DNA from: Leifsonia sp040686855
GTDB taxonomy: Bacteria; Actinomycetota; Actinomycetes; Actinomycetales; Microbacteriaceae
Length of the DNA stretch: 64,000 bases
Assembly (NCBI RefSeq): GCF_040686855.1
Contig: NZ_JBFBOG010000002.1
Coordinates: 1,302,001-1,366,000 of the forward strand
Direction of reading: 5' to 3'
Every line of letters starts with the position of its first letter. Position 1 is the stretch's first letter. The translations under genes were made by a program, and so were the position numbers. The notes below the pieces were generated by a model that had not been told where the DNA came from, did no database searches, and saw nothing but the letters and a program-made list of their open reading frames with translations. Positions 49,367 to 57,058 of this stretch are shown one piece after another.

Positions 49367-50374
49367 TCAGACGGACACCGCGGCGAACGCACGCGCGTGG
49401 TCGACCAACCGGTCGAAGGCGGCGTCCAGATCCGGGTCGACCTTCTGGCGCTCGGCGTCGGCGAGGAACCACTCCACGATCTCGCCGGCCCCGCGCGCGA
49501 AGGGCACCTTCGGCTGGAAGCCGGGGACGAGCGCCTTCACCTTGCTGTTGTCGAAGTGCATCGAGTGGGCCTTGTCCCCGAGCAGACCGGGGCCGGCCTC
49601 CGGGATCACGGCGGCGATGGACTCGCTCGCGACGTGCACCAGTTCGGCCTCCACGCCGAGTGCTTCGGCGAGGTCGCAGTAGATCCGATCCCAGGTCGGG
49701 GCCTCGTCGCCGGTGATGTGGAAGTTGTCGCCCACGGCCTCCGGACGTCCGAGGAGGCCGACGAATCCGACGGCGAAGTCGGTGTTGTGCGTGATCGTCC
49801 ACCGGCTGGTGCCGTCGCCGTGCACGACCACGGGCGCCCCCCGCCGCATCCGCGCCAGGTCGGTCCAGTGCCCGGTCGTCGGGATGAGCGTGCGGTCGTA
49901 GGTGTGCGAGGGGCGCACGATCGTGACCGGGAAGCCGCGGTCGCGGTACGCCTCCATCAGCAGGTCCTCGCACGCGATCTTGTCGCGCGAGTACTGCCAG
50001 AACGGGTTGCGGAGAGGAGTGGACTCGGTGACCGGCACGCGCGACGGCGGCTTCTGGTACGCCGACGCCGAGCTGATGAAGACGAACTGCCCCACCCGGC
50101 CCTCGAACAGCTCCAGGTCGGTCCGAATGTGCTCCGGGGTGAACGACAGGAACTCCGCCGCCACGTCGAAGCTGCGCTCGCCCAGGACGCGGTGGACGCT
50201 CTCGGGGTCGCGGACGTCGGCGTGCAGCACCTCGACGCCGTCGGGCAGGGGACGCGTCGAGCTGTTGCCGCGGTTCACCACCGTGACCTCGTGACCCTGC
50301 TCCAGCGCCTCCGCCACGCAGGCCGAGCTGATGACGCCTGTCCCTCCGATGAAGAGTGTCCGTGTCGCTGCCAT
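49367..50374 (-). CDS. NAD-dependent epimerase/dehydratase family protein
   Basis: A 335-aa extended SDR. The NAD motif is atypical (TLFIGGTGVISSAC, residues 5-18), followed by VVNRGNSS near 35. The active-site region contains FISSASAYQKP near 100 and YSRDKIACEDLL near 135, giving the Tyr/Lys pair as YSRDK. This pattern fits the group related to chloroplast RNA-binding/isoflavone-reductase-like epimerases; the substrate is unknown. The ATG at 50374 has GGAG 5 bases upstream. It is divergent from the mechanosensitive channel gene and ends next to the ROK promoter region. Confidence 0.85.
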   Translation of the reverse strand: MAATRTLFIGGTGVISSACVAEALEQGHEVTVVNRGNSSTRPLPDGVEVLHADVRDPESVHRVLGERSFDVAAEFLSFTPEHIRTDLELFEGRVGQFVFISSASAYQKPPSRVPVTESTPLRNPFWQYSRDKIACEDLLMEAYRDRGFPVTIVRPSHTYDRTLIPTTGHWTDLARMRRGAPVVVHGDGTSRWTITHNTDFAVGFVGLLGRPEAVGDNFHITGDEAPTWDRIYCDLAEALGVEAELVHVASESIAAVIPEAGPGLLGDKAHSMHFDNSKVKALVPGFQPKVPFARGAGEIVEWFLADAERQKVDPDLDAAFDRLVDHARAFAAVSV

Positions 50375-50517
50375 CACCGCTCCTTCACGTTCCGGGAGGG
50401 ACCTCCGCCCGAATGGCCAGGCTAGTCCCGCTTCACCGCGCGTGCGAGCCGGGTCGAGCCGGGGGTCGGGCGCGCGTACACTGCCGAAGCGAACCGACCC
50501 GAGGAGTCCGCCGACCC

Positions 50518-51756
50518 GTGTCCCCCCTTCGCAGCTGGCCCGCCCTGGCCGTCGCCTGCTTCCTGGCCCTCGTCGTCGCCGTGGTGGTGACCGCCCTGCT
50601 CGCCCTGATCCTGCGGCTGATCGGGCGGAGGAGGGAGTGGCCGGCGCTGCTCATCCGGCGGTCGCGGCTGCCGTTCCGGCTGTTCCTCCTGGTCGTCGTC
50701 CTGTGGATTGCGGTCACGGTGACCCTGCCGCCGGACACCACCGCGGCGTGGCGCAGCGGCATCCATCACACCTTCCTCATCCTGACGATCGCGACCGGCA
50801 CGTGGTTCGCGGCGGCGCTGGTCATCTTCGTCGAAGACCTGGGCCTCGCCCGCTACCGGCTCGACGTGCCCGACAACCGGTACGCGCGGCGCGTGCGCAC
50901 GCAGGTGCTCATCCTGCGCCGGCTGACCGTGGTCGCGGCCGTCGTCATCGGGCTCGGTGCCATCCTGCTCACGTTCCCGGCGCTGCAGGCGGCCGGCGCG
51001 AGCCTCCTGGCCTCGGCCGGGATCATCGGCATCATCGCCGGTGTCGCAGCGCAGTCGAGCCTCGCCAACCTGTTCGCCGGCATCCAGCTCGCCTTCTCGG
51101 ACGCCATCCGCATCGACGACGTCGTCGTGGTGGAGCAGCAGTGGGGCACGATCGAGGAGATCACCCTCACCTACGTCGTCGTGCACATCTGGGACGACCG
51201 GCGGCTGGTGCTCCCGTCGACCTACTTCACGACGAAGCCGTTCGAGAACTGGACCCGTCAGCACAGCGAGCTGCTGGGCTCGGTGGAGTTCGACCTCGAC
51301 TGGCGCGTCTCGACCGGCGGGATGCGGGCGGAGCTCAATCGCATCCTCGCCGGCACCGACCTGTGGGACCACCGCACCGGCATCCTGCAGGTGACGGATG
51401 CGGTCGGCGGGTTCGTGCGGGTCCGCGTCCTGGTGACGGCGAAGGACGCTCCGACGCTGTTCGACCTGCGCTGCCTGATCCGGGAACGCCTCATCGACTG
51501 GATGCAGCGCTACTCGCCGGCCTCCCTTCCGCGGCAGCGGGTCGAGCTGGTGGAGAAGCCGGAGGCGCAGGAGCGTCCGCTGCGGGCCCGCAGCGAGGAC
51601 GAGGGCCGGCTGTTCAGCGGTACGCCCGAGGGCGAGCAGCGCGCGCAGCAGTTCACCGACGCGATCCCGGTGATCCGGTCGACCGACGGCGAACCCGTCG
51701 CGGTCGACCCGGACGACATCCCGGACAGCGCGAGAGCACCGAAGGAGAACCGATGA
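50518..51756 (+). CDS. Mechanosensitive ion channel family protein (MscS-type)
   Basis: A 412-aa MscS-like channel. Four membrane helices come first, then the pore-lining TM3 with ASLLASAGIIGIIAGVAAQ near residue 163. The beta domain follows, with NLFAGIQLAFSDAIRIDDVV near 183 and WGTIEEITLTYVVV near 207. The C-terminal alpha/beta domain is followed by a ~70-residue acidic tail. The channel opens under membrane tension to release osmolytes. The GTG at 50518 follows GAGGAG at some distance (11 bases). The next gene overlaps by ATGA. Confidence 0.9.
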   Translation: MSPLRSWPALAVACFLALVVAVVVTALLALILRLIGRRREWPALLIRRSRLPFRLFLLVVVLWIAVTVTLPPDTTAAWRSGIHHTFLILTIATGTWFAAALVIFVEDLGLARYRLDVPDNRYARRVRTQVLILRRLTVVAAVVIGLGAILLTFPALQAAGASLLASAGIIGIIAGVAAQSSLANLFAGIQLAFSDAIRIDDVVVVEQQWGTIEEITLTYVVVHIWDDRRLVLPSTYFTTKPFENWTRQHSELLGSVEFDLDWRVSTGGMRAELNRILAGTDLWDHRTGILQVTDAVGGFVRVRVLVTAKDAPTLFDLRCLIRERLIDWMQRYSPASLPRQRVELVEKPEAQERPLRARSEDEGRLFSGTPEGEQRAQQFTDAIPVIRSTDGEPVAVDPDDIPDSARAPKENR

Positions 51757-52223
51757 CCGGTCAGGACGCCTCCCCGGAAGCTGCCCCCGCCGACGGGCCC
51801 GACGAGGCCCACCGCCGCCCGGACGGGCTCGACGACGCCACCGTGGAGGCGCTGGGCAAGCTCTCCGAGGCGCTGGAGGTGATGGAGCAGGCCCGCGGCT
51901 TCCTGTACGGCTTCCACCGGCTGACGGGCAAGGCGGATCTCACTCTGGGGGAGGCCGTCGAGGCGCTGCGGGACGCGGGCCACACCGACGTCGCCGACCG
52001 CATCGAGCGCGAGCTGGTGGGCCGCAACGTCATCGAGGGCCGGTGGACGTTCCAGATCGTCGAGGACTTCGACGACGGCTACTACGCCTTGTTCCGGTCA
52101 CTCGAGAAGGATGCGCGCGACCGGCTCGCCGCCGGCCGCCGCCACCTCTTCGAGGCCGAGATGAAGGAGGATCGTCGGACGCACGGCGAGCCGGGCCACG
52201 AGGCGCGGCCCGCGGAGGGCTAG
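51753..52223 (+). CDS. Conserved hypothetical protein (156 aa) coupled to the MscS-type channel
   Basis: A 156-aa soluble acidic helical protein. After a Pro/Asp-rich N-terminus there is LSEALEVMEQARGFLYGFHR near residue 40. LTLGEAVEALRDAGHTDVAD near 62 and a core near 90-115 (RWTFQIVEDFDDGYYALF) follow. This pattern is widespread in actinobacteria, but I know of no function. Its ATG overlaps the channel stop (ATGA). Its TAG stop shares a CTAG with the stop of the convergent hydrolase gene. Confidence 0.75.
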   Translation: MTGQDASPEAAPADGPDEAHRRPDGLDDATVEALGKLSEALEVMEQARGFLYGFHRLTGKADLTLGEAVEALRDAGHTDVADRIERELVGRNVIEGRWTFQIVEDFDDGYYALFRSLEKDARDRLAAGRRHLFEAEMKEDRRTHGEPGHEARPAEG

Positions 52224-52945
52224 GCCACCGACTCCGCCGCCGCGACGATCGCGCCGGCCGCGACATCCGGCGCGGACAGCATCGAGACGTGGCTCGACGG
52301 CGTCTCGACGATGGTCGCATCGGCGCGTTCCGCCATCCGGCGCTGCAATGCGGGCGGGATCACCTTGTCCTCCGTGCCGACGACCGCCCACACCGGCCGC
52401 TCGCGCCAGGCCGGGGCCGGGGCGGGCGTGGTGTTCGCGGCGAGGGCGATCGGACGCTGGCCCGCGACGATCTGGTCGCGCGCCTCCACCTCGAGGTCCT
52501 GCGCGAACGACGCGTGCACGGTGGCTGGCTTGAGGAACACGTCGGGGTTGCCCTCCGCCGCGCCCGGAACGCCGATCAGGTCGAACACGGTGGACGGGTC
52601 GGGCACGTCGAACACCGAGCCGGAGCCGCCGAGCAGGCTGAACACGGTCTCGCCCTCGTCAGGCAGGAAGGCGTCGACGTAGACGAGCGCGCGCACGTCG
52701 CCGCCGTGCGCGCCGCCGGCGCTGATGACCGCGCCGCCGTACGAGTGCCCGACCAGGACGACGGGCCCTTCGGTGCGCTGCTGCAGGAACGCGGCGATGT
52801 ACGCCCCGTCGTCGGCCGCGTTGCGCAGGTGGTTCGGCGGGGCGAGCACGGTGAAGCCGCGGTCGCGGAGATCGGTGATGACGGGATTCCAGCTCGACGC
52901 GTCCGCCCACGCTCCGTGGACGAGGACGATGGTGGGGAGTGCCAT
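52220..52945 (-). CDS. Alpha/beta hydrolase
   Basis: A 241-aa alpha/beta hydrolase. The oxyanion motif LVHGAWADASSW is near residue 8, the nucleophile elbow VGHSYGGAV near 68 (Ser ~70), and the acid in VVGTEDKVIPP near 190. The catalytic His is in SSHVSMLSAP near 218. The group includes small esterases and salicylate- or hydroxynitrile-lyase-like enzymes; specificity is unknown. The gene stands alone and is convergent with the preceding gene. Confidence 0.88.
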   Translation of the reverse strand: MALPTIVLVHGAWADASSWNPVITDLRDRGFTVLAPPNHLRNAADDGAYIAAFLQQRTEGPVVLVGHSYGGAVISAGGAHGGDVRALVYVDAFLPDEGETVFSLLGGSGSVFDVPDPSTVFDLIGVPGAAEGNPDVFLKPATVHASFAQDLEVEARDQIVAGQRPIALAANTTPAPAPAWRERPVWAVVGTEDKVIPPALQRRMAERADATIVETPSSHVSMLSAPDVAAGAIVAAAESVA

Positions 52946-53141
52946 GGGGTTCCTTCGCTCGGTGCTGTGAACGGGTGGGATGGACGCTCTCGGAACGGCG
53001 CCAGGCTAGGGCCCGCGCGCGCAGCGCGTCTAGCCCTCAGCGCACTCGGCGAACTCACAGGAACGGCGGGACCAACCGGGGCATGCAGCGTGTTCCATCT
53101 ACTGACGGCGCCGCAGCCAGCGCGCCGCGCAAGGAGGAAAC

Positions 53142-53591
53142 GTGACACAGGACTACCGCAAGAGCCCGGAGGCCGTGAGCCGGCTGACGCCGCAGCAGTA
53201 CGCGGTCACCCAGGAGGCCGCCACGGAGCCGGCGTTCCGCAACAAGTACTGGGACAACCACGACGAGGGTCTGTACGTCGACATCGTGTCGGGTGAGCCG
53301 CTTTTCGCGTCCGTCAACAAGTACGACAGCCGTTCGGGATGGCCGAGCTTCACCGTCCCGGTCGAGCCCGGCAACATCGTTGAGAAGACCGACCGCACGT
53401 ACGGGATGATCCGCACCGAGGTCCGCTCCGCTCACGGTGACAGCCACCTCGGCCACCTGTTCGACGACGGCCCGGCCGAGGCGGGCGGGCTGCGCTACTG
53501 CATCAACTCCGCGGCCATGCGCTTCATCCCGCTCGACGAGCTCGACGAGGCCGGCTACGGCCAGTACACCCATCTTTTCGAGAACAAGTAA
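53142..53591 (+). CDS. msrB: Peptide-methionine (R)-S-oxide reductase
   Basis: A 149-aa MsrB that reduces the R-epimer of methionine sulfoxide in proteins. Hallmarks are SRSGWPSFT near residue 65, HLGHLFDDGP near 105 and the catalytic Cys in RYCINSAAMRF at residue 122. This is the only cysteine in the protein. The four zinc cysteines of many MsrBs and a resolving cysteine are missing, so thioredoxin must reduce the sulfenate directly. The GTG at 53142 has AAGGAGG. msrA follows after 14 bases. Confidence 0.94.
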   Translation: MTQDYRKSPEAVSRLTPQQYAVTQEAATEPAFRNKYWDNHDEGLYVDIVSGEPLFASVNKYDSRSGWPSFTVPVEPGNIVEKTDRTYGMIRTEVRSAHGDSHLGHLFDDGPAEAGGLRYCINSAAMRFIPLDELDEAGYGQYTHLFENK

Positions 53592-53605
53592 CGAAGGACA
53601 CGAAT

Positions 53606-54115
53606 ATGACTGAGAAGGCCATCCTCGCCGGAGGTTGTTTCTGGGGCATGCAGGACCTCGTCCGCAAGCTCCCCGGCGTGACCGACACCCGCGTCGGCTA
53701 CACCGGCGGTGACGTCCCGAACGCCACCTACCGCAACCACGGCACCCACGCCGAGGCGATCGAGATCGAGTACGACCCCGAGAAGACCAGCTACCGCGAC
53801 CTCCTCGAGTTCTTCTTCCAGATCCACGACCCGTCGACGAAGAACCGCCAGGGAAACGACATCGGCACCAGCTACCGCTCCGCCATCTTCTACGAGGACG
53901 ACGAGCAGCGCCGGATCGCCGAGGACACCATCGCCGACGTGGACGCCTCCGGCCTCTGGCCGGGCAAGGTCGTCACCGAGGTGACCGCGGCCGGCCCGTT
54001 CTGGGAGGCCGAGCCGGAGCACCAGGACTACCTCGAGCGCATCCCGTGGGGCTACACCTGCCACTTCGTGCGCCCGGGCTGGAAGCTGCCGAAGCGCGAG
54101 TCCGCCGCGAGCTGA
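53606..54115 (+). CDS. msrA: Peptide-methionine (S)-S-oxide reductase
   Basis: A 169-aa MsrA that reduces the S-epimer of methionine sulfoxide. The catalytic motif GGCFWGMQ has Cys at residue 11, and a likely resolving Cys is in GYTCHF near residue 151. GYTGGDVPNATY and AEAIEIEYDP are family-typical. It is co-transcribed with msrB. A terminator-like stem-loop follows about 50 bases downstream. Confidence 0.94.
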   Translation: MTEKAILAGGCFWGMQDLVRKLPGVTDTRVGYTGGDVPNATYRNHGTHAEAIEIEYDPEKTSYRDLLEFFFQIHDPSTKNRQGNDIGTSYRSAIFYEDDEQRRIAEDTIADVDASGLWPGKVVTEVTAAGPFWEAEPEHQDYLERIPWGYTCHFVRPGWKLPKRESAAS

Positions 54116-54164
54116 CCCGGCTGACCCCGGGCGGCCCGGTCGGCCGTCACCGGCGAATCACAGT

Positions 54165-54203
54165 GAGCGCCGTATCCCGCAACGTGTGCGGGATGCGGCG
54201 CTC
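54165..54203 (+). terminator. Stem-loop terminator after msrBA
   Basis: A 17-base stem (54165-54181 with 54187-54203, one G-U pair) around the loop ACGTG. It ends only 5 bases before the -10 box of the ABC exporter gene. Confidence 0.75.
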
Positions 54204-54208
54204 GCTGC

Positions 54209-54214
54209 GATACT
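54209..54214 (+). promoter_or_regulatory. Candidate -10 box (GATACT) of a leaderless transcript
   Basis: TGCGATACT has an extended-10 look and lies 6 bases before the GTG at 54221; no ribosome site intervenes. Confidence 0.45.
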
Positions 54215-54220
54215 GACCCG

Positions 54221-55093
54221 GTGAGCAGTGATCCGGCCGTCTCGGTCCGCGGCCTGACGAAGGCGTACGGCGCCGTCGAGGCCGTCCGCGGCATCGACTT
54301 CGACATCGCGCGCGGCGAGACGTTCGCGCTCCTCGGCCCCAACGGCGCGGGCAAGAGCACCACCATCGAGATCCTCGAGGGCTACCGCGACCGCAGTTCG
54401 GGCGACGTGTCGGTGCTCGGCGTCGACCCGGCGACCGGCGGCACCGCCTGGAAGGCGCGGCTCGGGATGGTGCTGCAGACCAGCGCCGAGGCGGCGAACG
54501 TCAGTGTGCGCGAGCAGTTGACCCATTTCGCCCGCTTCTACCCGACACCGAGGGACGTCGACGAGGTCATCGCTGCCGTCGGCCTCACCGAGAAGGCAAA
54601 GACCCGGGTCCGCAACCTCTCCGGTGGCCAGCGACGGCGGCTGGACGTGGCGCTCGGCGTGATCGGCCGCCCCCAGCTGCTCTTCCTCGACGAGCCCACC
54701 ACCGGGTTCGACCCGGAGGCGCGGCGGCAGTTCTGGGAGTTGATCCGGCAGCTCAAGCGCGAGGGCACCACCATCCTGCTCACCACGCACTACCTCGACG
54801 AGGCCGCGCAGCTCAGCGATCGCGCGGCCGTCATCGCCGCCGGCCGGCTCGTCGCGTTGGGACCGGTCGGCGAGCTGGGCGGGGACGCGGCGCGCATCCC
54901 GATCGTGCGCTGGCGCGACCCCGACGGCACACTGCAGTCCGAGCGCAGCGACCGCCCGGCCACCCTCGTGGCCCGGCTCGTGGGCGAGGCCGACGGCGAG
55001 CCCCGCGAGCTGGAGGTCATCCGGCCCAGCCTGGAGGACATCTACCTCGACCTGGTCCGCGAGGCCGAGGCTCCGGCCGAGGTCGGCTCGTGA
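54221..55093 (+). CDS. ABC transporter ATP-binding protein (DrrA/multidrug-type)
   Basis: A 290-aa ATPase subunit. Walker A is GPNGAGKSTT near residue 40, the Q-loop LGMVLQTSAEA near 87, the signature LSGGQRRRLDVAL near 138 and Walker B LLFLDEPTTGFDPEA near 158. The H-loop is LLTTHYLDEA near 190. A C-terminal extension of ~70 residues is usual in DrrA-like exporters. It powers the permease encoded next, whose GTG overlaps its stop (GTGA). Substrates are probably drugs, lipids or peptides. Confidence 0.92.
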   Translation: MSSDPAVSVRGLTKAYGAVEAVRGIDFDIARGETFALLGPNGAGKSTTIEILEGYRDRSSGDVSVLGVDPATGGTAWKARLGMVLQTSAEAANVSVREQLTHFARFYPTPRDVDEVIAAVGLTEKAKTRVRNLSGGQRRRLDVALGVIGRPQLLFLDEPTTGFDPEARRQFWELIRQLKREGTTILLTTHYLDEAAQLSDRAAVIAAGRLVALGPVGELGGDAARIPIVRWRDPDGTLQSERSDRPATLVARLVGEADGEPRELEVIRPSLEDIYLDLVREAEAPAEVGS

Positions 55094-55902
55094 GCGCCGC
55101 GTCCCTCGGCCTCGAGCGCGCCCGCTACGAGACCCTGGTCTACTTCCGCCAGCCGGACACCATCTTCTTCACCTTCCTCTTCCCGGTCGTCATGCTCGGC
55201 ATCTTCTCCGTCGCCTTCCAGGGGCTCGGCAACGTCGGCGCCAACCCGGACGGCTCGGGCGGCATCACCCGCGCCGCCTACTACCTGCCCGGGATGATCG
55301 CGGCCGGCATCCTGCTGTCGGGCGTCCAGAACCTCGCCGTCGACATCGCCGGCGAGAAGAGCGACGGCACCCTGAAACGCCTGGGCGGGACCCCGCTGCC
55401 GGTGCTGTCGTACTTCACCGGCAAGATGGGCCAGGTGCTCGCGACGAGCGTGCTGCAGATCGCCCTGCTCCTCGCGGTCGCCCGGCTGGCGTTCGGGGTC
55501 GCCCTCCCCACCGAACCCGACCTCTGGCTGCGGTTCGCCTGGATCTACCTGCTCGGGATCGTCACCTCGGCCGTCCTCGGGATCGCGCTGTCATCCGTGC
55601 CGCGCACCGGCCGGAGCGCGACCGCCGTGATCATCCCGATCGTGCTCATCCTGCAGTTCATCTCGGGCGTCTACATCCCGTTCGACGTGCTGCCCACCTG
55701 GCTGCAGAACGTCGCGTCGATCTTCCCGCTGAAGTGGATCGCGCAGGGGATGCGCAGCGTCTTCCTGCCCGACAGCTTCGCGGCGTCCGAGCCGAGCGGC
55801 GGGTGGCAGCTGGGCTGGATCGCCGTCGTGCTGTCGATCTGGCTTGTCGTCGGGCTGATCGGCTGCCGCCTCACCTTCCGCTGGGTGCGCAGGAACGGCT
55901 GA
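55090..55902 (+). CDS. ABC-2 type transporter permease
   Basis: A 270-aa membrane subunit with six helices of the ABC-2 type. The N-terminal amphipathic segment LERARYETLVYFRQPDTIFF precedes TM1. Between TM2 and TM3 lies the coupling-helix motif EKSDGTLKRLGGTPLPVL near residue 92. It forms the exporter with the ATPase encoded upstream. Confidence 0.9.
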   Translation: MSAASLGLERARYETLVYFRQPDTIFFTFLFPVVMLGIFSVAFQGLGNVGANPDGSGGITRAAYYLPGMIAAGILLSGVQNLAVDIAGEKSDGTLKRLGGTPLPVLSYFTGKMGQVLATSVLQIALLLAVARLAFGVALPTEPDLWLRFAWIYLLGIVTSAVLGIALSSVPRTGRSATAVIIPIVLILQFISGVYIPFDVLPTWLQNVASIFPLKWIAQGMRSVFLPDSFAASEPSGGWQLGWIAVVLSIWLVVGLIGCRLTFRWVRRNG

Positions 55903-55917
55903 AGCGTCAGCGGACGG

Positions 55918-57042
55918 TCAGCGCCGCTCCAGCAGCACCGCGACCTCCATGTGCCCGGTCTGCGGAAACATGTCGAGCACGCGCCCGGCGCGGATGCGGT
56001 ACGACGGCATCCGGGCGAGGTCCGCCGCGAGGCTCTTCGGGTTGCAGCTCGAATAGACGACGCTCGGCACGCCCGAGTCCTCCAGCCACCCGGACAGCTC
56101 CGCCCCGATCCCGCGACGCGGCGGATTCACGATGACCAGCTCCGGCGCGGCGGCCGCGCCGAGCGCGAACGCGGTCGCGTCGCCCGCCCGGAACGCCACC
56201 TCCGGAAGCCCCGCCGCGGAGGCGCTGGCCCGCGCGCTGCGGACCGCCTCCCGGCTGGTCTCGACGCCGACCACGCGGCGGCCCGGCGCGGCGACGTGCA
56301 GCGCGAAGCCGCCGACGCCGCAGTACAGGTCCCATACCGACGCGGGGGAGACCTCGTCGACCCACGCCGCGACCTGCGCGTAGAGCTCGGTCGCGACGGC
56401 GGTATTCGTCTGGAAGAAGCTCTGCGGTCGCAGGCGCAGCGACACCGGGCCCAGCCGCATCGGCAGCGCCGAGTCGCGGGTGAGCACGACGTCCGTCTCT
56501 CCCTCGACGACCGCCTTATGCTCCGGCTGGAGGTTGACGGTCACCACCCGCGCGGCGGGCAGCTCGGCGAGCAGCCATGGCAGGCCCGACCGCACGCGCG
56601 ACACCGTCGCGTCGGTCCGCGCGACGAACCGCACCATCAGCTCACCGTCGGGGGATTCGGTGACGAGCACGTACTTCAGCTCGCCGCGGCGGTCGGGGAC
56701 GCTGTACGGCTCGAGCCGCTGCCGCCCGATGAACCGCGCCAGCACCGGCAGCGCCGCCCGGATTCCGGGAGCGCAGATCCCGCACTCGCGGAGGTCCACC
56801 CCGCGTCCGGCCTCGTCGAGGATGCCGATCGTGGGGGCGTCGGCCGTGCCGCCGATGACCATCTTCGCCTTGTTCCGGTAGCCGGACTCGGCGCTGGCCA
56901 CCGGCGGCAGCCACGACGCGTCCCCGAACGGCGCGAGCAGGTCGCGGGCGAGCCGGTCCTTGCCCTCCAGCTGCTCGGAGTACGGCACACTCATCAGCGT
57001 GCACGAGCGGCACACGCCGGCGTCGAAGTACGAACAGTCCAT
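55918..57042 (-). CDS. rlmC: 23S rRNA (uracil(747)-C(5))-methyltransferase RlmC
   Basis: A 374-aa SAM-dependent m5U methyltransferase. The N-terminus MDCSYFDAGVCRSCTLM, together with cysteines in ECGICAPG near residue 85, forms the [4Fe-4S] ligands. SGYRNKAKMVIGG near 53, RPQSFFQTN near 207 and the SAM site WDLYCGVGGFALH near 236 follow. The catalytic Cys is in YSSCNPKSLAADL near 337. The order and wording of motifs follow E. coli RlmC closely, with no TRAM domain, so RlmC is favoured over RlmD or TrmA. The ATG at 57042 follows a TAGAAT box by 10 bases. Confidence 0.9.
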   Translation of the reverse strand: MDCSYFDAGVCRSCTLMSVPYSEQLEGKDRLARDLLAPFGDASWLPPVASAESGYRNKAKMVIGGTADAPTIGILDEAGRGVDLRECGICAPGIRAALPVLARFIGRQRLEPYSVPDRRGELKYVLVTESPDGELMVRFVARTDATVSRVRSGLPWLLAELPAARVVTVNLQPEHKAVVEGETDVVLTRDSALPMRLGPVSLRLRPQSFFQTNTAVATELYAQVAAWVDEVSPASVWDLYCGVGGFALHVAAPGRRVVGVETSREAVRSARASASAAGLPEVAFRAGDATAFALGAAAAPELVIVNPPRRGIGAELSGWLEDSGVPSVVYSSCNPKSLAADLARMPSYRIRAGRVLDMFPQTGHMEVAVLLERR

Positions 57043-57052
57043 CCCGCGCCCG

Positions 57053-57058
57053 ATTCTA
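57053..57058 (-). promoter_or_regulatory. Candidate -10 box (TAGAAT) overlapping the GH3 stop codon
   Basis: On the minus strand TAGAAT is followed by 10 bases and the rlmC ATG. TAG (57056-57058) is also the stop codon of the GH3 gene, giving rlmC a possible start of transcription of its own. Confidence 0.45.

Noticed and set aside
52946..53141. SigR-type oxidative-stress promoter for msrB
   Set aside because: GGAAC at 53060-53064 and GTT at 53092-53094 are 27 bases apart, well outside the 16-19 range; no better pair is present.
54165..54203. Reading the stem-loop before the ABC exporter as a riboswitch
   Set aside because: It is a simple long stem with a 5-base loop directly after msrBA, and the exporter gene's -10 box lies downstream of it. 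It is therefore outside that transcript and fits a terminator.
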